Below are positions 1 through 6,583 of a stretch of 12,484 nucleotides of DNA, one piece after another; within the stretch, counting starts at the first letter, position 1; each line of letters starts with the position of its first letter. The stretch comes from JBMYQA01 sp049600855. Its GTDB lineage: Bacteria; Bacteroidota; Bacteroidia; Cytophagales; Flammeovirgaceae. Made by a program: the position numbers and the translations under genes. The stretch spans positions 1 through 12,484 of the forward strand of contig JBMYQA010000174.1 of NCBI GenBank assembly GCA_049600855.1. Direction: 5' to 3'. The notes under the pieces are model-generated. The model saw only the letters and a program-made list of their open reading frames with translations. It searched no databases and was not told the DNA's origin.

Positions 1-879
1 AAATTGAACATATTCTTCCGTTGCACGAACCCCTACTTGTACACTTTTATTAGCATCTGAAAATTTAATTGCATTAGACAGTAAATTATCAATTACTCTA
101 CCGAGCAAGTGCGGGTCACTATAACATTGTAGGCCATCTTCTTCGACATTTAGTTGTAAAGAAATCCGCTTTTTTGCCGCTTGTTGCTCATGCTCCCGAA
201 TGCAGTTTTCAATAAAATCATCTACTGCTAGCATTTTAAAGTTGACATTCGAACTCTTTTGTTCATAAGAATGTAGGTCTAACAAATCTTTAATCAGTGC
301 CTTACCTTCATCAATAATTTTAGGCATCATACCCAAATACGTAGTTTGCTCTACTGATAATTCTCCCGACATTTCCGTAAGCTGAATCAAACTCTTAAGT
401 TTATTCAGTGGAGATTGTAAGTCGTGAGCTACGATATTAAGCACATGCTCTTTTTGGCTGTTTAATTTTTCGAGCTCTTCGTTTTTCTTTTGAATTTCAT
501 GCTGTGTGTTTGCAAAATTTAAAGTTGCATTGATTACTGCCATCAAATCCAGTTTGCGAAAAGGTTTGGGGATATATCCATGTGCGCCAGCATCAAAGGC
601 CGTGAGTAGGTTTTCGGCAGACAACATCACTCCTGTAGCAATGACAATGGGAATATGATGCGTGGCAGGCGTATTTTTAATGGCTTTCATGGCTTCTAAC
701 CCATTGAGAATGGGCATTTGCCAATCCATAATAATCATATCGGGCAAGCGTTTTTGGGCAATATCTATGGCCGCTTTACCATTTGGGGCAAACAGAATGG
801 TATAATCCAAACCCGATAGTAAACGACTATAAATCTCTAAGTTGGTTCGCTCATCATCAACAATCAATAAAGTGCCCAT
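1..879 (-). CDS. Receiver-histidine kinase hybrid (partial, C-terminus off the left edge)
   Basis: Reading the minus strand from the ATG at 877-879 gives 293 codons without a stop up to base 1, so the gene continues beyond the window. Residues 1-120 are a response-regulator receiver domain: acidic pair D8-D9, phosphoacceptor D52 in the MDWQMP motif, T82, and K105 in the KPF motif. A short coiled-coil-like stretch (about 125-145, EIQKKNEELEKLN) leads into a HisKA dimerisation/phosphoacceptor domain with H152 in HDLQSPL. An HATPase domain starts about residue 215, and its N-box asparagine is N269 in DNLLSNAIKFS. The D/G boxes of the ATPase would lie outside the window. There is no membrane segment or PAS sensor domain in the visible part, so this looks like a cytoplasmic kinase controlled by phosphorylation of its own receiver. 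The partner and output are unknown. Domain assignment is firm; the biological role is not visible. Confidence 0.93.
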   Translation of the reverse strand, partial: MGTLLIVDDERTNLEIYSRLLSGLDYTILFAPNGKAAIDIAQKRLPDMIIMDWQMPILNGLEAMKAIKNTPATHHIPIVIATGVMLSAENLLTAFDAGAHGYIPKPFRKLDLMAVINATLNFANTQHEIQKKNEELEKLNSQKEHVLNIVAHDLQSPLNKLKSLIQLTEMSGELSVEQTTYLGMMPKIIDEGKALIKDLLDLHSYEQKSSNVNFKMLAVDDFIENCIREHEQQAAKKRISLQLNVEEDGLQCYSDPHLLGRVIDNLLSNAIKFSDANKSVQVGVRATEEYVQF

Positions 880-1020
880 GTAGTCTAGTAGTTTGTACTG
901 GTCAAAAAATCACTACCAGTTTTGGTTTTTAATCATATTAATTCATCTACTGGGAATAGCTAATACGATTGAAATTTAAGTCCTAAATAACTATGAATTG
1001 TAGTTTTTGTAACTTTTCTG

Positions 1021-1028
1021 CAAAACTA
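1021..1028 (-). promoter_or_regulatory. Candidate -7 box for the receiver-kinase gene
   Basis: The minus strand reads TAGTTTTG, a full match to the Bacteroidota -7 consensus TAnnTTTG, and is followed by CAG. It lies about 140 bases upstream of the kinase start codon. No clear TTTG -33 box is seen at the expected spacing, so this is a motif match only. Confidence 0.4.
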
Positions 1029-1212
1029 ATTTATTACTCAACTTTTTCAGAAATTATTTAGATTTATTATCGTTTCCTTATAGCATGGCTTATCTCGTTA
1101 AGCTATCGAAATAAAGGCAGGTTTACACTCCCACACTGCTGGTTTACCAATTCATCTGTTTGGGATTGCAAACTAATCATTGGACAAGTCATAGAATGTG
1201 CTAATTTTGGCC

Positions 1213-1220
1213 TACATTTG
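1213..1220 (+). promoter_or_regulatory. Candidate -7 box for udk
   Basis: TACATTTG matches TAnnTTTG. It sits about 98 bases upstream of the udk ATG, so a transcript from here would carry the hairpins at 1240-1289 in its leader. A -33 box is not evident. Confidence 0.35.
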
Positions 1221-1239
1221 ATCGTAAAGTTATCTATAG

Positions 1240-1299
1240 TATACCCTCACAGTTTAAACTGCAAGGGTGTATTTTAGACTACTTCAGTCATTTTTTTTT
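1240..1299 (+). promoter_or_regulatory. Two-hairpin, T-tract leader of udk (possible attenuator)
   Basis: The first hairpin has an 8-bp outer stem (1240-1247 with 1264-1271, one G-T pair), a 2x2 internal loop and the perfect palindrome CAGTTTAAACTG (1250-1261). It is followed by TTTT. A second small hairpin, GACT (1277-1280) with AGTC (1286-1289), is followed after one A by nine Ts (1291-1299). The udk start is 20 bases further on. The layout resembles a leader terminator. It could instead end a small RNA made from the gap, or the palindrome could be a protein-binding site. I see no obvious PyrR-type binding loop. Confidence 0.45.
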
Positions 1300-1318
1300 G
1301 ATGCTATATTAAGTTGTG

Positions 1319-1951
1319 ATGGAAAGTCCTTATTTGGTCGGCATTACTGGAGGCAGTGGTTCAGGCAAAACATATATTTTAAAAAAATTGGTTGAGGGAT
1401 TAGGAGATGAAAACGTCTGTATGATTTCTCAAGACAATTATTACTATGATCGTACACGACAACCCAAAGATGAAAATGGGATTGAAAACTTTGATTTACC
1501 AGAATCCATCGACCTTGAGGGTTTTGCCGCTGACTTAAAGAAAATCAAACAAGGCCTTCCGATCACAAAACAAGAGTACACCTTTAATAATAAAAATGCA
1601 GTATCGAAAGAATTAATCTTTGAGCCTAAACCCATCATCATTGTGGAAGGAATTTTCATCCTTTACCACAAAGGCGTTCGAGATATGCTTGACTTGAAAG
1701 TATACATTGATGTGAAAGACTATATCAAGTTAAAGCGAAGAATTATTCGAGATCAAATGGAACGTGGATATGATTTGGACGATGTGTTATATCGTTACGA
1801 AAAACATGTGATGCCAACTTACGAACGTTACATTAAAACGCACAAAGAAGATGCTGATTTGGTCATCAATAATCATAAAGAAACTGGCGCAGATAAAGCG
1901 CTAGATGTATTGATGCATTACATGAAATCAAAAGTTGCAGCTTCTGTATAG
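1319..1951 (+). CDS. udk: Uridine kinase (uridine/cytidine salvage)
   Basis: Phosphorylates uridine and cytidine to UMP and CMP with ATP or GTP, in the cytoplasm (pyrimidine salvage). Counting from the ATG at 1319, the P-loop GGSGSGKT is at residues 11-18. The substrate-side motif SQDNYYYD is at 37-44, followed by NFDLPESID (family DHPxAFD-like), a Walker B-like IIIVEGIFILY, and the lid region RRIIRDQMERGYDLDD. The length of 210 residues is normal for the family. A GTG immediately upstream (1316) is in frame, but the ATG is preferred; the choice adds only one residue. No Shine-Dalgarno is visible, as is usual in this phylum. The gene is followed after 64 bases by a TrkA-like gene on the same strand. 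Its leader contains hairpins and a T-run that may regulate it. A CNT nucleoside transporter lies about 3 kb away, in a separate unit. Confidence 0.93.
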   Translation: MESPYLVGITGGSGSGKTYILKKLVEGLGDENVCMISQDNYYYDRTRQPKDENGIENFDLPESIDLEGFAADLKKIKQGLPITKQEYTFNNKNAVSKELIFEPKPIIIVEGIFILYHKGVRDMLDLKVYIDVKDYIKLKRRIIRDQMERGYDLDDVLYRYEKHVMPTYERYIKTHKEDADLVINNHKETGADKALDVLMHYMKSKVAASV

Positions 1952-2015
1952 CAATTGCTGTTGCATTAATAAATGACGCGATTCACCTTTCTCAACCATT
2001 GAAACAAATTATGAC

Positions 2016-2708
2016 ATGGCAGAACGATTTGCTGTAATAGGACTCGGACAGTTTGGTATTGCGGTAGCCAAACAATTAGCTGAAAAAGGTGCCGAAGTAC
2101 TAGCCATTGATAAAAATATGGAACGGGTAGAAATCATCAAAGATGATGTTGCCTATGCTGTTGGCCTAGATGCGACCGATAAAAAAGCATTACTCTCCCA
2201 AAATATTTCCGATATGGATGCTGTTTTGGTAGCCATTGGTGAAAATATTGAAGGCCTTCTCCTCACTACTGTTTTATTGCTCGAACTAAAGGTGAAACGT
2301 TTAATTGCCCGCGCCATGAGTAAACAACAACGGATCATCCTGGAAAAAATCGGTGTGCAAGAAATTTTATCTCCAGAAGATGAAGTGGGCTACATGGTCG
2401 CTGAAATGCTGTTAAACCCTACCGTTAAATCGTTCCTAAAACTTCCAGATGACTACGAAATTGTAGAAATTAAAATTCCTAGACGAATTGCGAAAAAGAC
2501 CATTGGGGAAGTTGATTTCACCGAAAACTATGACCTCCAATTGATTGGAATTAAGCGGTACTATGAAGAGTATATTGATGGAAAACAGGTAATGGTTCAA
2601 CATTTAGTTCGTAATTTTAATGATGAAACCATCATTCACTCTTCTGACATGTTAATTTTACTAGGCTTGCACAATGATATTGCGAAGTTCATTGATATTA
2701 ATAACTAG
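2016..2708 (+). CDS. TrkA/KtrA-like K+ channel regulatory subunit
   Basis: A cytoplasmic RCK protein that binds nucleotide and gates a TrkH/KtrB-type K+ translocating subunit. Residues 1-130 form the Rossmann-like RCK_N domain, with VIGLGQFG (GxGxxG at G9-G14) and an acidic residue D32 at the end of strand 2, as expected for NAD(H) or adenine-nucleotide binding. Residues about 140-230 form the RCK_C (TrkA_C) domain. At 230 residues it has one RCK_N/RCK_C pair, as in KtrA, rather than the duplicated arrangement of the enterobacterial TrkA. No membrane partner is encoded in the window, so the K+ channel must be elsewhere. An overlapping ATG at 2011 is in another frame and stops quickly. Co-transcription with udk is plausible (64-base gap, no terminator seen). 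Confidence 0.9.
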   Translation: MAERFAVIGLGQFGIAVAKQLAEKGAEVLAIDKNMERVEIIKDDVAYAVGLDATDKKALLSQNISDMDAVLVAIGENIEGLLLTTVLLLELKVKRLIARAMSKQQRIILEKIGVQEILSPEDEVGYMVAEMLLNPTVKSFLKLPDDYEIVEIKIPRRIAKKTIGEVDFTENYDLQLIGIKRYYEEYIDGKQVMVQHLVRNFNDETIIHSSDMLILLGLHNDIAKFIDINN

Positions 2709-2728
2709 TTCATTCACACGGCACCACT

Positions 2729-2736
2729 TAGTTTTG
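2729..2736 (+). promoter_or_regulatory. Candidate -7 box for the formyltransferase gene
   Basis: TAGTTTTG matches TAnnTTTG and sits 40 bases upstream of the ATG at 2777, in the 68-base gap after the TrkA-like gene. No good -33 match is seen. If real, the formyltransferase gene is independently transcribed rather than simply third in a udk operon. Confidence 0.35.
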
Positions 2737-2776
2737 AAATCACTCCATTTGCAAAAGTGCTAAACCTAAATCTTAC

Positions 2777-3718
2777 ATGAAAATATTTGTCATTACAGGA
2801 GGAATCATAGGCATTCCTACCTTACAAGAATTGATTAAAGCTAATTTGGTTTGTGGTATAGGTGTACCCGCAGAACCTAATCAGTATATTCAACAAATTG
2901 TACAAATGGGTAAACAAGCGAGCTTGCCTACCATTCAGCTTCAAAAGAAAACTTTAAAAAGAACACTTACCCAAGTCATTGATCAGCAAAAACCAGCTAT
3001 CGTTTTAGTATTAACCTTTCCCTATAAGATTCCAAGTCAAGTCTTGAACTTGCCCAAGTTTGGTTTTTTAAATTACCATTGCGCTAAACTTCCGAACTAC
3101 CGTGGTCCTCATCCAAACTTTTGGGAAATCAAAAATAAAGAAGCCTATAGTGCCATTACGGTTCACCAAATGGACAAAGATTTTGATACAGGGCCAATTG
3201 TTTACGAAGAAAAGGTGCGTATTGAACCGCAATTCACGCATGGTATGCTTATTATCAAACATTCTTACATGGCTATTAAAGCCACACAAATGGTATTGAT
3301 GCAACTGCAAACGGGTAAGCTTATTACAAAGCCTCAAAGTACCCAAGGAGCAACGTATTACCCTGCACCCATTTGGCGTGATTTAGTAATTGATTGGACT
3401 AAACCTTCTAGTGACATCAAGGCTTTAATTCGAGCTGCGAACCCAGGCTATCAAGGTGCCATTACTTCTATTCTTGGAATGACGCTACGTGTTTATGCCT
3501 GTAGTGGCACCAATGTGACCAACGAAGATCAAAAGCCAGCAGGCACCATTCTTACCCTGAATGCCACTGATGGCTTGTGCGTGGCATGTATAAACGGAAG
3601 TGCGCTTAGACTCGACATTTTGGCCTTAGAAGAAGGAATATTTTTAGGACAAAATTTAGGGAAAATTGGCCTTGAAGTTGGACAACAATTCCAGATTGCC
3701 CAACCCAGTCTGCGCTAA
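2777..3718 (+). CDS. Divergent Fmt-family formyltransferase
   Basis: Belongs to the 10-formyltetrahydrofolate-dependent formyltransferase superfamily, which includes methionyl-tRNA formyltransferase and sugar-nucleotide N-formyltransferases. The catalytic triad is present: N99 and H101 in LNYHCAKLPNYRGPHP, and D137 in DKDFDTGPI. The C-terminal part (about 205-313) looks like the Fmt C-terminal domain. Length (313) is close to Fmt (about 310-320). Departures from typical Fmt: the N-terminus reads MKIFVITGGIIGIPTL instead of the usual GTPxFA-type start, and the loop after the histidine is CAKLP instead of PSLLP. These suggest a paralogue with a different acceptor, or a divergent Fmt. The sequence cannot tell which, nor whether another fmt exists in the genome. 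There are no neighbouring sugar or peptide biosynthesis genes to name a substrate. def is not adjacent, although it often accompanies fmt. Confidence 0.8.
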   Translation: MKIFVITGGIIGIPTLQELIKANLVCGIGVPAEPNQYIQQIVQMGKQASLPTIQLQKKTLKRTLTQVIDQQKPAIVLVLTFPYKIPSQVLNLPKFGFLNYHCAKLPNYRGPHPNFWEIKNKEAYSAITVHQMDKDFDTGPIVYEEKVRIEPQFTHGMLIIKHSYMAIKATQMVLMQLQTGKLITKPQSTQGATYYPAPIWRDLVIDWTKPSSDIKALIRAANPGYQGAITSILGMTLRVYACSGTNVTNEDQKPAGTILTLNATDGLCVACINGSALRLDILALEEGIFLGQNLGKIGLEVGQQFQIAQPSLR

Positions 3719-3757
3719 GGGGTGAGTTTTAAATAAAATGTACAAACAGGCAAAATA

Positions 3758-3837
3758 TTTTAGTGGCAATCCAACTAGAAAAGAAGGAGTTATACAGCGT
3801 ATAATAACGAATTTTCTAGTGAAGAGTGCCGCTAAAA
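3758..3837. repeat. 80-base nested inverted repeat (long imperfect hairpin)
   Basis: Three concentric stems share nearly the same centre (3797). The outer stem is 3758-3768 with 3827-3837 (11 bp, TTTTAGTGGCA / TGCCGCTAAAA, one G-T). The middle stem is 3774-3782 with 3812-3820 (9 bp, ACTAGAAAA / TTTTCTAGT). The inner stem is 3790-3795 with 3799-3804 (6 bp, TTATAC / GTATAA, loop AGC). The stems are separated by 5/6-base and 7/7-base internal loops. About 26 of 80 bases pair on each side. No T-tract follows on either strand, so it is not an ordinary terminator. It could be a structured RNA, a palindromic mobile-repeat remnant or a dimeric protein site. Confidence 0.7.
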
Positions 3838-3917
3838 GATAAAGCGTAGTTGTATATTATATTTGGAACTCATTCCTAAAACAGTAAGCATACCCATATC
3901 CGTTTTTATTACCACAA

Positions 3918-3945
3918 AGTGGATGTGTTCAACATCCGCTTTTTT
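3918..3945 (+). terminator. Rho-independent terminator
   Basis: A 9-bp stem (3918-3926 with 3932-3940: AGTGGATGT / ACATCCGCT, one T-G pair) with a 5-base loop is followed by a T-run through 3945. It lies about 200 bases after the formyltransferase stop, so it may end that transcript with a long 3' UTR, or end a small transcript from 3720-3917. The next promoter-like box begins 3 bases later. Confidence 0.65.
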
Positions 3946-3947
3946 GT

Positions 3948-3955
3948 TATCTTTG
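3948..3955 (+). promoter_or_regulatory. Candidate -7 box for the DUF3137 gene
   Basis: TATCTTTG is an exact TAnnTTTG match, 32 bases upstream of the ATG at 3988 and directly after the terminator. The expected -33 position falls inside the terminator stem-loop, and no clear TTTG is seen there. Confidence 0.5.
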
Positions 3956-3987
3956 ATGGGTAAATCACAGCTTACCAACAACTGATT

Positions 3988-4956
3988 ATGAAAGACTTAG
4001 ATGAGTTTGAAGGATTTTTCAAAAGTAGCCTTATTCCAGAGCTGATTAAACTGGAAGATCGAAGGCATTTTATGAAAGAAAAAGGCACAAGAGTGGGTGT
4101 CATTAGTGTTTCTGTGATCTTCATCCATTGGGCACTGATTTATGTAAACTTAGTCCCTAGTTATTCCATTATCCTTACCCTACTTGCTACTCCTGGAGCA
4201 GCTTACCTGTATTACCGTAGCAATTACCACGATGAAACCATTCCTGAAGATTTTAAGGAAATTACCGTCAGCAAAATTGTTGAATTTGCTGATCCTTCCC
4301 TTTCCTACGATCCAGACGGATTTATTCCTTTTAGTGCTTTTCGAGCCTCGCAATTATTTATGCAAGCTCCAGATCATTATGCTGGAGATGACTTCATTAA
4401 AGGACAAATTGATGGCCTACCCATGATGATGTCTGAACTATTTGTTCAATATGAATCGGAGGATAAAGGAGCAAAAAATAAAGACAACTGGGAAACCATC
4501 TTTAAGGGCTTATTCATGGTTGTAGAGCTTCCTAAAGAAGTTATTCAGAATATTTTTGTTTTTTCAGATGAATTAAATCGTTCCATTGGTTATGCTGGCC
4601 GATTAATACAAGAAGGCAACATTCAATACGGCCACTATACTAAGCCCGCCAATCCTGTATTTAGAGATCATTTTGTTGTGTATTCTGCCAATCCAATTAT
4701 AGGAGAACGGTTGCTTACTGAGCGCTTTATGCATGAACTCCTTCAAATGAAGGGCAATGCCAAAGCGCCTGTTCACTTATCTATTCTGGGCAATCAGTTA
4801 TATGTAGCCATTGAACGACAACGAGATTTCTTTGAGATCGACCTCAAAAGATCGTTATTGAGTTGGGACTACATCAGTAGCTTTTACAAAGATTTATACT
4901 ATGTATTCAACATCATCAGTGATTTGGATGTGACGGATATGCTTGAGTCGGAGTAG
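3988..4956 (+). CDS. DUF3137-type membrane protein of unknown function
   Basis: A 322-residue protein with a soluble N-terminal helix (about 1-33), then two adjacent hydrophobic segments (about 36-54 and 57-76) forming a probable hairpin in the inner membrane, and a large soluble C-terminal domain. The stretch around 110-150, with FRASQLF, YAGDDFIKG and the following SELFVQYES, matches my memory of the DUF3137 family pattern, in which an aromatic-rich segment precedes YxGeD and an SEL motif. The molecular function of the family is not established. Members are often near LemA-type genes, but no LemA is seen here. The gene stands alone between a terminator-promoter pair upstream and a bidirectional terminator downstream, so it is probably monocistronic. 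The family call is from pattern recognition; a profile search would settle it. Confidence 0.75.
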   Translation: MKDLDEFEGFFKSSLIPELIKLEDRRHFMKEKGTRVGVISVSVIFIHWALIYVNLVPSYSIILTLLATPGAAYLYYRSNYHDETIPEDFKEITVSKIVEFADPSLSYDPDGFIPFSAFRASQLFMQAPDHYAGDDFIKGQIDGLPMMMSELFVQYESEDKGAKNKDNWETIFKGLFMVVELPKEVIQNIFVFSDELNRSIGYAGRLIQEGNIQYGHYTKPANPVFRDHFVVYSANPIIGERLLTERFMHELLQMKGNAKAPVHLSILGNQLYVAIERQRDFFEIDLKRSLLSWDYISSFYKDLYYVFNIISDLDVTDMLESE

Positions 4957-4972
4957 AAAGATCGCATCATCA

Positions 4973-5018
4973 CAAAACATAGCGGCTACTGCATTTGATC
5001 AATAGTCGCTATGTTTTG
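4973..5018. terminator. Bidirectional terminator between convergent genes
   Basis: A 16-bp stem (4973-4988 with 5003-5018, one G-T pair) has a 14-base loop. The 5' arm begins CAAAACATAGCG and the 3' arm ends CGCTATGTTTTG, so each strand has an A-run before and a T-run at the end of the hairpin. It lies 17 bases after the DUF3137 stop and 34 bases after the stop of the convergent nucleoside transporter gene, and can serve both. Confidence 0.8.
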
Positions 5019-5051
5019 CAATTAGGTTAAAGCTTGCCCTTTTCCTTTTAA

Positions 5052-6398
5052 TTATTCTGAAAGCAAAGCTCCTGCTACCGTTGCCGTAAGCAGGCAAGCA
5101 AATGTACCCGCCAACAATGCCCGAAATCCTAGTTTAGAAAGCGTACCTTGCTGATTTGGAGCCATTCCCCCAATACCTCCAATTTGAATGGCAATAGAGC
5201 TAAAGTTGGCAAATCCACACAAGGCATAGGTAGAAATGGCAATTGCTTTAGGGCTTAATGATTCCGCCATTTTCATTTTACCTAACGCTTCGTAGGCAAT
5301 AAATTCATTAATCACAATTTTTTGACCTAAAAGGCTACCTACTTGCAGGGTTTCCTGCCAATCTATACCGATTAAAAAGGCAAAAACTCTAAAAATTTGT
5401 CCTAATAAGTATTGTAAGGTAAAGCCATTAAACTGCCCGTTTGTACTTTCTCTTACCCATTCATTTAAACCTGTATATTCTCCAATTACGCCTTCAAAAA
5501 GGCCATTAAGTGCATAGATAATGGCAATAAATGCCAGCAACATCGCACCAATATTCAAGGCTAATTTCAGCCCTTCCGCAGCTCCATTTGACAAGGCATC
5601 AATTAAGTTTACCCCCAACGATTCCTTATTCACCTTTAAATCTTTATCAATTTTATCGTGCTCCGTTTCTGGTACTAAAATTTTAGCCATCACAATAGCG
5701 CCAGGAGCATTCATAATCGAAGCGGACAATAAATAAGAAGCAAATTTGGTTTCTTCTGCTAATAACTCTGCTGGAGTAATCTCTGTGCCCGTTTTAGAAC
5801 CTAATATCTTGACGAAAGCGACTAATACACTACCCGCAATAGTTGCCATCCCACCTGTCATCAAACACATAATTTCAGAACGCGTCATCTTAGGAATGAA
5901 AGGCCGTACTAGTAAGGGCGCTTCTGTTTGTCCTAAAAAGATATTACCAGCAGCAGAAAGGCTTTCAGCACCCGATAGGCGCATGGTTTTAGCCATAATC
6001 CAAGCAATGCCATAAACTAACTTTTGAAGTATACCTAAGTAGTACAAACCCGCTGTAACGGTAGAAAAGAAAATGACAACAGGTAAAATCTGAAATGCAA
6101 AAATCACCCCTAAACTGTGGTTGGCTCCAAGACTAGGATCATAGGAACTTAGCGCTAGGTCAGAAAAAAGGAACTCGGCCCCAAACCGAGCAAAGGATAA
6201 AAACTGTACAAATGCTGAGCTAACGATACTAAAGGCATCAGCCACTGCCTGAATTTTGATGACCAAGAAACCAAAAACAAGTTGTAAGCCAATTCCTATA
6301 GCAACTAATCGCCAATCAATCGCTTTTCGATTACTTGAAAATGCATAGGCAATAGTAATTAATACACCAATACCTAGTAGTGCGCGTAGATATTCCAT
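5052..6398 (-). CDS. CNT-family concentrative nucleoside transporter (NupC-like)
   Basis: Inner-membrane symporter that imports nucleosides using a cation gradient. The 448 residues are largely hydrophobic, with N-terminal helices, a Gate-domain region and a nucleoside-recognition domain. The CNT signatures are all present: GQTEAPLLVRPF at 156-167 (GQTE, re-entrant hairpin 1), NEFIAY at 364-369, and GFANFSSI at 395-402. By analogy with the Vibrio cholerae CNT, Q157-T158-E159, E365 and the serines near 400-401 contact nucleoside. The length is within the bacterial range, with a hydrophilic loop at about 243-262. H+ or Na+ coupling cannot be decided safely by eye. The gene appears monocistronic, with argS upstream ending in its own terminator. 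It complements the uridine kinase at 1319 functionally, but the two are not in one operon. Confidence 0.93.
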   Translation of the reverse strand: MEYLRALLGIGVLITIAYAFSSNRKAIDWRLVAIGIGLQLVFGFLVIKIQAVADAFSIVSSAFVQFLSFARFGAEFLFSDLALSSYDPSLGANHSLGVIFAFQILPVVIFFSTVTAGLYYLGILQKLVYGIAWIMAKTMRLSGAESLSAAGNIFLGQTEAPLLVRPFIPKMTRSEIMCLMTGGMATIAGSVLVAFVKILGSKTGTEITPAELLAEETKFASYLLSASIMNAPGAIVMAKILVPETEHDKIDKDLKVNKESLGVNLIDALSNGAAEGLKLALNIGAMLLAFIAIIYALNGLFEGVIGEYTGLNEWVRESTNGQFNGFTLQYLLGQIFRVFAFLIGIDWQETLQVGSLLGQKIVINEFIAYEALGKMKMAESLSPKAIAISTYALCGFANFSSIAIQIGGIGGMAPNQQGTLSKLGFRALLAGTFACLLTATVAGALLSE

Positions 6399-6527
6399 TA
6401 TATGAAAGGAGTGTTAAGGCTTGAATTAAGTAGCATACAAAAACACAAATCGGGCGAATATACTAGGAAAAGTGGAATTTATTGTAGGGTGAAAGGGTAA
6501 AAGTATTCGGATAAGTTCCTAAAGCAT

Positions 6528-6560
6528 AAATCCCTGATTGTGGAGTACAATCAGGGATTT
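6528..6560 (-). terminator. Rho-independent terminator of argS
   Basis: A perfect 13-bp stem (6528-6540 with 6548-6560, AAATCCCTGATTG / CAATCAGGGATTT) with a 7-base loop lies 24 bases after the argS stop. On the minus strand the stem ends in ATTT followed by ATGCTTT, a weak U-rich tail. It separates argS from the nucleoside transporter gene. Confidence 0.8.
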
Positions 6561-6583
6561 TATCGGTTATCTTATTTAACAAT

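Larger units (their letters stand above)
880..1318. other. Long divergent intergenic region (receiver-kinase / udk)
   Basis: No convincing coding region is seen on either strand. The gap holds a candidate minus-strand -7 box at 1021-1028. It has an 8-bp hairpin at 1085-1106 (arms 1085-1092 and 1099-1106, one G-T pair). GGTTTAC occurs twice as a direct repeat, at 1120-1126 and 1141-1147, 21 bp apart. There is a candidate plus-strand -7 box at 1213-1220, and two further hairpins ending in a run of nine Ts (1240-1299). A small RNA or leader RNA could be encoded here, but no clear evidence decides it. Confidence 0.6.

Noticed and set aside
897..920. Inverted repeat ACTGGT / ACCAGT upstream of the receiver-kinase gene
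   Set aside because: Only 6 bp with a 12-base loop; easily a chance match.
3068..3346. Minus-strand frame of 92 codons inside the formyltransferase gene
   Set aside because: Antisense shadow of a gene with an intact catalytic triad; no family features.
3758..3837. Integron attC site
   Set aside because: The size and imperfect pairing are similar, but the conserved GTTRRRY / RYYYAAC core pair is not present at the expected positions, and there is no cassette array or integrase.
3738..3842. 34-codon plus-strand open frame with a basic product in the gap before the DUF3137 gene
   Set aside because: It coincides almost exactly with the 80-base dyad, so its composition is dictated by the palindrome. 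There is no promoter-like box or recognisable motif.
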